A DNA stretch of 64,000 nt from an uncultured Psychrobacter sp. (GTDB lineage: Bacteria; Pseudomonadota; Gammaproteobacteria; Pseudomonadales; Moraxellaceae), in the NCBI GenBank assembly GCA_947489525.1, contig CANLDW010000007.1:1-64000 (forward strand), written 5' to 3'. Under the pieces are notes generated by a model, which did no database searches, was not told the origin of the DNA, and saw only the letters and a list, made by a program, of their open reading frames with translations. Within the stretch, counting starts at the first letter, position 1. The number at the start of each line of letters is the position of its first letter. Made by a program: the position numbers and the translations under genes. This document shows, piece by piece, positions 58,326-64,000 of the stretch.

Positions 58326-58886
58326 ATGAGTAATCCACTAAGCTTCGATGAATTATTAGATTTTTTAGACAACCAAAACAACCCTTTTGTACTCGACAGT
58401 GTTGCGACGCATGGATTTTTGAGTGCAACAGTTATTGGTCCTGCTTTGCCTAATTGGCTTGAGGCACTATTTGAGGGTCATACCAGCGAAGTGCCTGCCA
58501 ACGTTGTCGATGGTATCAAGCGCTGGCGCGAAGCTATCCTCGCTGAACTCAAAAACGAGACGCCTATTAGCTTACCTTTTGGTGATGATGAAGATGATGA
58601 TGCGACAGGCGATATCGACTTTTCAGAAGAGTCTGACATCGTAGCTTGGTCGATTGGTTTTGTAGATGCCATGTATGGTGATGAGGCCAGCGACTGGTTT
58701 GCAGATGAAGAAAACGCTGATGATGTTGCTGTGCTTACCTTGCCTATGATTGTACTGAGCGGTATTGATGACGAAGATCCTGAGCTGATGGAGATGCGCG
58801 GTGACAAGGACAAACTTGAGCAAATGGCCGATAGTATAGAAGGCAATCTTACTGAGCTGTTTTTGTTGTTTCACACTAATGACTGA
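58326..58886 (+). CDS. YecA/YgfB-family (UPF0149) protein
   Basis: The 186-residue product resembles the UPF0149 family: FLDNQNNPFVLDSVATHGFLSATVIGP near the N-terminus and SWSIGFVDAMYGDEASDWF-like WSIGFVDAMYG in the middle, plus acidic segments. The frame is open to an ATG at 58299, but AAGGAAG lies at 58311-58317, so I start at ATG 58326. In other bacteria, family members act near amidases (YgfB) or carry a zinc motif (YecA); no zinc cysteines are seen here. Confidence 0.85.
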   Translation: MSNPLSFDELLDFLDNQNNPFVLDSVATHGFLSATVIGPALPNWLEALFEGHTSEVPANVVDGIKRWREAILAELKNETPISLPFGDDEDDDATGDIDFSEESDIVAWSIGFVDAMYGDEASDWFADEENADDVAVLTLPMIVLSGIDDEDPELMEMRGDKDKLEQMADSIEGNLTELFLLFHTND

Positions 58887-58993
58887 TAAAAACGCTGCCT
58901 TGCCTTAACGCGTAAATTATCCAAAGCCATTACTTTGTAAAGCTACTCATACTATATAAAGCTATTAAGTCTAAAGCCACTAAGGGTATCATT

Positions 58994-59428
58994 ATGACTG
59001 TGCAACTCTCCAACCTTGAGCACCTCCCAGGCTATCAGATCACTGAGCGCTTGGATGTCGTCTATGGGAGTACCGTGCGCTCAAAGCACGTTGGCAAGGA
59101 CTTATTTGCAGGTCTTAAAAACATTGTTGGCGGCGAGCTGACCGCCTACACTGAGCTATTAGAAGAATCAAGGCAAGAAGCGATAGATCGCATGGTAGTC
59201 AAAGCCGAAGCCCTTGGAGCCGATGCCATTGTCGGTCTGCGTTTTTCGACCTCTAGCATCGCGCAAGGCGCCTCTGAGTTATTTGTCTATGGCACCGCTG
59301 TCAAAGCCATACGTGGTCAGTCCTCTTCTCAAGCTCATCCTCACAGCGATCCCTACATAGCCCCTCAGCAGCAAACAGCACAAACAGCTAGTGATGATGA
59401 TCTACCGCGTTTTAATCCCTTTGGCTAA
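58994..59428 (+). CDS. YbjQ-family (UPF0145) protein, soluble
   Basis: The 144-residue product carries the YbjQ domain across about residues 10-115 (LPGYQITERLDVVYGSTVRSKHVGKDLFAGLKNIVGGELTAYTELLEESRQEAIDRM, and the LGADAIVGLRF and ELFVYGTAVKAI segments). The family is widespread and assembles into rings in the solved structures I recall; the function is not settled. A 30-residue Gln/His/Asp-rich tail follows. The next gene is its paralogue, 41 bases downstream. Confidence 0.9.
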   Translation: MTVQLSNLEHLPGYQITERLDVVYGSTVRSKHVGKDLFAGLKNIVGGELTAYTELLEESRQEAIDRMVVKAEALGADAIVGLRFSTSSIAQGASELFVYGTAVKAIRGQSSSQAHPHSDPYIAPQQQTAQTASDDDLPRFNPFG

Positions 59429-59469
59429 GTTTATGGGTTTACGATACTGAGATACTATACCGAGGTGCC

Positions 59470-59943
59470 ATGAACAACTCTTTTACGCAGATGCTTATAA
59501 ACTACGCGCCGCTTTTGATACTATTTGTGGTCGGTTGGTTCTTTGGTATGCGTCATGAGCGCCAGCATTTAGCGCGTTTGCTGCTCGCAGAAAAAACACT
59601 GGGACATATCGTCGTCTCAAGCGAGCGTTTTTATCATCCAAAGCTTGTAGCAGACACTCAAGGTGAGCTAGTACTTGGTAGCGTTGTTATTGCGCAAGAT
59701 TATTTCAAAATGGTTATTGCACGAGTGCTCAGCCTATTCGGTAAAAACCTCACCACTTATGAGACACTCCTTGATCGCGCGCGCCGCGAAGCGGTAGTAC
59801 GTATGCGCACGCAAGCCCATGCAAAAGGCTACAACCATATTTACGGTCTACGCTTAGAGGTTAGTAACGTCAATCAGCTCGGTAGTATGGTAGAGGCAAT
59901 CGCTTACGGCACGGCAGTTATGAGTGATGAGCATAAGGGATGA
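59470..59943 (+). CDS. YbjQ-family (UPF0145) protein, membrane-anchored
   Basis: The 157-residue product has one N-terminal membrane helix (about residues 10-28) and then a YbjQ-like domain (about 45-152: GHIVVSSERFYHPKLVADT, GKNLTTYETLLDRARREAVVRM, GYNHIYGLRLEVSN and AIAYGTAVM). It pairs with the preceding soluble paralogue and is probably cotranscribed with it, since the start codon is 41 bases after that stop and GAGGTG precedes the ATG. Confidence 0.88.
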   Translation: MNNSFTQMLINYAPLLILFVVGWFFGMRHERQHLARLLLAEKTLGHIVVSSERFYHPKLVADTQGELVLGSVVIAQDYFKMVIARVLSLFGKNLTTYETLLDRARREAVVRMRTQAHAKGYNHIYGLRLEVSNVNQLGSMVEAIAYGTAVMSDEHKG

Positions 59944-60016
59944 ACACAAAAGTCTGTAATTGACTGACCAGTAACAAAAAAAATCAAATAGATACATCAT
60001 TGCAACGATATACTCT

Positions 60017-60109
60017 TTAACAGTGTTGTCCTATCTTTACAGGCAGTTCAGGACGAGAATAGTGCTGCTCATAGCGGCTAATCAGTATGCGATTGAGTAA
60101 ATAAAGCAT
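60017..60109 (-). CDS. Candidate small protein or gene remnant (30 aa), unconfirmed
   Basis: On the reverse strand, ATG at 60109 opens a 30-codon frame ending at the TAA complementary to 60017-60019. The product includes YLLNRILISRYEQHYSRPEL, and its codons look like those of neighbouring genes. No ribosome-binding site is clear and no family is recognised. It may be a chance frame or the remnant of a longer gene. Confidence 0.25.
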   Translation of the reverse strand: MLYLLNRILISRYEQHYSRPELPVKIGQHC

Positions 60110-60152
60110 TATGCAATGATTATAAATTGACCCATAGACGGGTCTTATCTAC

Positions 60153-61064
60153 ATGGATGTAGTTATGGAAAGTGTTCAGTTAGTTACTTTAGTCAATTCG
60201 ACAGTTATCCCTATATGCCTATTTTTGATTATGATGGGTATGGGTATGACCCTTATGGTCAATGACTTTAAGCGCGTGGTAAAATTCCCTAAAGCGGTAG
60301 GTATCGGTCTTACCAATCAGCTTATTCTACTCCCTGTTATCGGTTTTATCTTAGCCAACATTATGCCGCTGCGACCTGAATATGCGGTCGGCGTTATGCT
60401 TTTAGTGCTATGTCCAGGCGGTACCACCTCTAATCTATTTACCTTTTTAGCCAAGGGCGATGTCGCACTGTCTGTCACAATGACGGCGATCGCTAGTGTC
60501 ATTACCGTATTTACTATTCCGCTGGTACTGAGCTTTTCATTGGTTTATTTTATGGGGTCGGGGAGCGAGTTTCAGCTGCCTATTGCTAAGACGATGGTCT
60601 CCTTATTTGTAATTACTTTACTTCCTATTAGTATTGGGATGCTGATTAAACGCTTTGCGCCTAGGGTCGCTGATAGCTCGCAAGTACTTGTCTCGCGTTT
60701 TGGCGTGACTTTTCTGACCTTTTTGGTGGTGTTCTTAAGCTATGTGCAGCGCGACATTATCGTTGACGCTATCATCAATACTGGCCCTGTGTCTTTACTG
60801 CTTAATGTCATCACTATGGCGCTTGGGTATTACACCAGTAAATGGTTTGGTCTGGGCTTGACGCAAAGAACGTCAATCACGATGGAAGTTGGTCTACAAA
60901 ACAGCACCTTGTCTATCTTTATGGCGCTAACCTTGTTATCCAACTACGATATGTCGATGACGCCTGCGATCTATACGCTCATCATGTTCTTAACCGCAGG
61001 TATCATGGTCAGAGTATTTAGCACTAAATTTAGAAGAGAAGAGACAGCTGCACTCGCTGTATAA
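60153..61064 (+). CDS. Bile acid:sodium symporter family (BASS) transporter
   Basis: The 303-residue product has nine or ten hydrophobic segments and the SBF-family stretches VMLLVLCPGGTTSNLFTFLAKGDVALSV (about residues 91-118) and EVGLQNSTLSIFMALTLL (about 247-264), both containing sodium-site-type residues. Bacterial members transport organic anions such as pantoate, bile acids or keto acids with sodium; the substrate here is unknown. Starts at 60153 and 60165 are both possible; neither has a strong ribosome-binding site. A bidirectional terminator follows. Confidence 0.9.
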   Translation: MDVVMESVQLVTLVNSTVIPICLFLIMMGMGMTLMVNDFKRVVKFPKAVGIGLTNQLILLPVIGFILANIMPLRPEYAVGVMLLVLCPGGTTSNLFTFLAKGDVALSVTMTAIASVITVFTIPLVLSFSLVYFMGSGSEFQLPIAKTMVSLFVITLLPISIGMLIKRFAPRVADSSQVLVSRFGVTFLTFLVVFLSYVQRDIIVDAIINTGPVSLLLNVITMALGYYTSKWFGLGLTQRTSITMEVGLQNSTLSIFMALTLLSNYDMSMTPAIYTLIMFLTAGIMVRVFSTKFRREETAALAV

Positions 61065-61145
61065 AAAATAGCTGATATTGTGTTGCACTAGTTTAAACGC
61101 TAGCGTCCTGTACTAGAGCGTTAGTAATATATCACTACAAACCTG

Positions 61146-61190
61146 AAAAGCCCTATGTCATAACTAAGATTATTATGACATAGGGCTTTT
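61146..61190. terminator. Bidirectional terminator between convergent genes
   Basis: AAAAGCCCTATGTCATAA pairs with the near-complement that ends TATGACATAGGGCTTTT across a seven-base loop. It separates the BASS transporter (+) from the FNT gene (-). Confidence 0.9.
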
Positions 61191-61275
61191 GTATGCACTG
61201 CACTTTTTATGCTGCATGCGCTTTTAGTATTAAATTAAAGACTGAGTGACAGGTGAAGTACTGAGCTCTCAGCTT

Positions 61276-62412
61276 TTAGCGCTCACGATTATTCAACCGA
61301 GCAAGCTTCCTTCTTTTATCCTCAGTATTGTCTTCTTTGGCTTTGGCAACATCGAACAAAAAGGTTCTGTTTTTGAGGACAGCGACAAACACCACCCCGC
61401 CAACGGTATTACCGAGCAGAACGACAGCTAAGAACAATAAATAATTCGCTAAATCCACATGGGTGCCATACATTAGAGCAGAGAACACCTCAATGTTACC
61501 CACGATGCTGTGATGCAGACCCAAAAAACCAATGCTACCTGTAATCAAAGTCACCAGAACAATACGGCTGATGGTATCGCGCGCTGAGGTCACAAGCCAG
61601 GCGGCAACGCCCATCATCCAGCCTGCCAGCACCGCACTACCAAAAATGACCCACCAAGCAAAGCCCAAAACATGTTCGGCATACGCATCGATATCAGCGA
61701 CGGTAAATAGCTGCATGTTGAGTCCCAAACCTATCATCAATGCGGCGAATAGACAGCCGCCCACCACATTGCCAGCGATAACGATACCCCAAAGCCGCAA
61801 AAGCTTACTCAAAGGCTCGATCTTATTGAGCACAGGTAAGCTAAGCAATGACGTCTGCTCCGTAAACAGCAGCGACTGCCCAATAACGACAATGATAAAG
61901 CCAATAGGGTAGAGCAAAGATGCTAAAACCATAGCGAATTCGCTTGGCAGTACTTGGTTCAAAAGAGCAAAGGCGGATAAAATGACAAAAAAGCTGATAC
62001 CAATCTCAAGCCCTGCGGTAAAGGCGCTGGTAAATAATGATCCTAAGGAGCGATTAAAAGTCTCCTTGGCGTCAATGAACTGCTCAACTAAGATGCTCGC
62101 GTAGCTTTTGGCTTTACTAGCATTATCATCATTAGCGACTTTTTTAATGCTCTCTTTTTGCTCTTCACTAAACTCCTCAGGGAAGTCCTCATCGCTGAGA
62201 CTCTCAGTAACCTTACTATCATCAGCGCTACTATCGCCGCCGCTTTGCGCCTTGTCAGTATGATGGTGCTCGCTATCATCGGGCTCTTGGCGGCGACTAA
62301 AAGCAATATCAATCTTATCTTCTCTAGCCGCTACGCGTTCTTCATCCAAGGAGCGCGGCGCAACTAACGGCGTACTTTGAGTATTGTCTTTATGCTTATT
62401 CTCTTGGGACAC
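61276..62412 (-). CDS. Formate/nitrite transporter family protein (YfdC-like)
   Basis: The 378-residue product (from GTG at 62412) has a polar, acidic N-terminal extension of about 115 residues and then six hydrophobic segments of the FNT pore fold (about 140-345). FNT proteins conduct formate, nitrite or related anions; YfdC-type members have long cytoplasmic N-termini like this one. The frame is open to a TTG at 62436, but GAGAG lies just before the GTG, so I prefer the GTG. The ion carried is unknown. Confidence 0.88.
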   Translation of the reverse strand: MSQENKHKDNTQSTPLVAPRSLDEERVAAREDKIDIAFSRRQEPDDSEHHHTDKAQSGGDSSADDSKVTESLSDEDFPEEFSEEQKESIKKVANDDNASKAKSYASILVEQFIDAKETFNRSLGSLFTSAFTAGLEIGISFFVILSAFALLNQVLPSEFAMVLASLLYPIGFIIVVIGQSLLFTEQTSLLSLPVLNKIEPLSKLLRLWGIVIAGNVVGGCLFAALMIGLGLNMQLFTVADIDAYAEHVLGFAWWVIFGSAVLAGWMMGVAAWLVTSARDTISRIVLVTLITGSIGFLGLHHSIVGNIEVFSALMYGTHVDLANYLLFLAVVLLGNTVGGVVFVAVLKNRTFLFDVAKAKEDNTEDKRRKLARLNNRER

Positions 62413-62688
62413 GGTAAGCTCTCTTTTGTAAGGCAAATGACACTGATATTAGTCATCAGAGTGTCCACAAGGACACGTATAAGGGTACGCTATTATAGGG
62501 CTCATGAAATCGATAAATGTTGTTAATTGTTTAACTAAGCGACTCGTGATTAGTTGCACTATCCTCTATTATAAATCGCCTTAACCTCTAACAAAATCGA
62601 GCTATCTGCGTTAAAATCACTCTACTCACAATATTGATTATCCTAACCTTTCTGTTCAATCCATCTATTATTAATAAAAGATAACACT

Positions 62689-64000
62689 ATGAGCAATCCC
62701 AAAACTGACCACTCCACTCTCACCCACTCTATCCAAGCTGCGCTAAGCCAACTTGAGAACGCCTATAATCCGAAAGATGTCGAGGCAGGCATGTACCAAG
62801 AGTGGGAAGAGAGTGGTTATTTTAAACCTACTTTTGATCGCGATGAGTCATTCTCTATTGCCTTGCCGCCGCCGAATGTCACGGGTAGCTTGCATATGGG
62901 ACATGGCTTTAACAATGCAATTATGGATGCGCTGACTCGCTATCATCGTATGGATGGTGACAATACCTTGTGGCAACCGGGCACTGACCATGCGGGCATC
63001 GCCACCCAAATGGTCGTTGAGCGTCGCCTAGAGGCTGAGGGTATCCGTCGCCGTGATATGAGCCGCGAAGACTTTATCAAAAAAGTCTGGGAGTGGAAAG
63101 AAGAGTCGGGCGATAATATTACCCGTCAGATTCGCCGTTTGGGTAGTTCAGTCGATTGGTCGCGTGAGCGCTTTACTATGGATGAGGGCTTATCAAACGC
63201 GGTCAAAGAAGTCTTTGTCCGTCTATTCGATGAAGGGCTGATTTATCGCGGTAAGCGTCTGGTCAATTGGGATCCAAAGTTCCAAACCGCGCTGTCGGAT
63301 TTAGAAGTTGAAAACCACGACGAGAAGGGCAGTCTATGGCATTTTCGCTATTATTTTACGGATAAAGACGTGACTACCCAAGACGGTAAAGATTATCTCG
63401 TCGTTGCTACCACGCGTCCTGAGACTTTGCTTGGCGATACGGCTGTCGCGGTCAATCCGAGTGATGAGCGTTACTCGCATTTAGTCGGCAAGACCATCAC
63501 ACTACCGATTACAGGCCGAGTCGTGCCTATCTTAGCCGATGATTATGTTGAAAAGGACTTTGGTACAGGCGTGGTCAAAATCACCCCTGCCCACGACTTT
63601 AACGATTACGAGCTGGGTCGCCGTCATAGTTTGCCACTGATTAATATGTTGGATGAGCGCGCCAATGTCTTAGCTGAGATGGAGGTCTATACCGACTTAC
63701 AAGTGCGCGAGCCTACGCTTGAGAGCACCCCTAACGAATATGCGGGGCTTGAGCGCTTTGCCGCGCGTAAGCAGCTGGTTGAACAAGCGCGCAAGCAGGG
63801 CTGGCTAGAAGACATCGAAGACTACGAGCTAAAAGCGCCGCGTGCTGAGCGCGGCGGTACGATCGTCGAGCCGTTTTTGACCGATCAGTGGTATGTCGCT
63901 ATGGATAAGCTGGCGCAGCCGGCGATTGACGCCGTTGAAGACGGTCGTATCGAGTTTGTCCCAGCGCAATATAAAAACATGTATATGGCATGGATGAACA
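62689..64000 (+). CDS. valS: Valine--tRNA ligase, 5' part
   Basis: ValS charges tRNA-Val and edits threonine errors. Only the first 437 codons are in the window; the gene runs off the right edge. Visible motifs are the HIGH-type [14 protein letters not shown] (about residues 61-74), [18 protein letters not shown] (about 94-111), and the editing-domain start ([20 protein letters not shown], about 239-258). The second signature KMSKS should lie beyond the window. AAAAGATAAC before the ATG is a weak ribosome-binding site. Confidence 0.97.
   Translation, partial: MSNPKTDHSTLTHSIQAALSQLENAYNPKDVEAGMYQEWEESGYFKPTFDRDESFSIALPPPNVTGSLHMGHGFNNAIMDALTRYHRMDGDNTLWQPGTDHAGIATQMVVERRLEAEGIRRRDMSREDFIKKVWEWKEESGDNITRQIRRLGSSVDWSRERFTMDEGLSNAVKEVFVRLFDEGLIYRGKRLVNWDPKFQTALSDLEVENHDEKGSLWHFRYYFTDKDVTTQDGKDYLVVATTRPETLLGDTAVAVNPSDERYSHLVGKTITLPITGRVVPILADDYVEKDFGTGVVKITPAHDFNDYELGRRHSLPLINMLDERANVLAEMEVYTDLQVREPTLESTPNEYAGLERFAARKQLVEQARKQGWLEDIEDYELKAPRAERGGTIVEPFLTDQWYVAMDKLAQPAIDAVEDGRIEFVPAQYKNMYMAWMN

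Noticed and set aside
62413..62436. Upstream TTG start for the FNT-family gene
   Set aside because: It has no ribosome-binding site, whereas GAGAG precedes the GTG at 62412.

Overview
The window looks like a chromosomal segment of a gammaproteobacterium of the Moraxellaceae, most likely Psychrobacter. This is inferred from the protein families, the gene order, the moderate GC content and the A+T-rich spacers; no database search was possible. Almost all genes are housekeeping or ordinary metabolic genes. The only clearly accessory-looking stretch is about 39.0-41.1 kb.

Layout. 0-13.2 kb holds tRNA-Trp and the transcription/translation block secE-nusG-rplK-rplA-rplJ-rplL-rpoB-rpoC, with an L10-type leader before rplJ and an attenuator-like terminator between rplL and rpoB. 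13.4-16.6 kb holds a small unknown gene and a convergent class A penicillin-binding protein (mrcA). 16.8-25.2 kb holds the type IV pilus operon pilMNOPQ, then aroK-aroB and a DamX-like membrane protein. 25.8-31.9 kb holds glutamate synthase gltB-gltD. 32-38.4 kb holds a FUSC-type transporter, a polyamine-type binding lipoprotein, a HAD phosphatase, a photolyase-related protein and a hemerythrin-domain protein. 38.5-41.1 kb holds a PEBP-like secreted protein, a hairpin-rich spacer, a lipoprotein and a solo Mrr-type restriction endonuclease framed by inverted repeats. 41.2-54.5 kb holds parC, two tandem fadD-type acyl-CoA ligases, rph, a secreted NlpC/P60-like protein, hemJ, bioB, an SCP2-domain protein and a DUF368/PopT-type transporter. 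54.7-64 kb holds serB with a divergent membrane protein, a small acidic protein, a YgfB/YecA protein, two YbjQ-like proteins, a bile-acid-symporter-family protein, a formate/nitrite-transporter-family protein and the 5' part of valS, which runs off the right edge.

How the genes work together. The first block builds the RNA polymerase beta subunits, four ribosomal proteins, NusG and the translocon subunit SecE. PilMNOPQ build the alignment complex and outer-membrane secretin of type IV pili. AroK/AroB supply the shikimate pathway, GltBD assimilates ammonia and SerB makes serine. The FadD pair activates fatty acids, and a PsrA-like operator upstream suggests fatty-acid-responsive control.

The main points for a second look are a family of about 145-bp inverted-repeat (MITE-like) elements present three times in intergenic DNA, a photolyase-family protein that lacks the usual iron-sulfur cysteines, an Mrr nuclease with an unrecognised N-terminal half bounded by inverted REP-like repeats, a PsrA-type operator before fadD, a perfect palindrome over the likely gltB promoter, and two very small unlisted ORFs. 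I saw no CRISPR array, prophage, insertion-sequence transposase, rRNA or replication origin.
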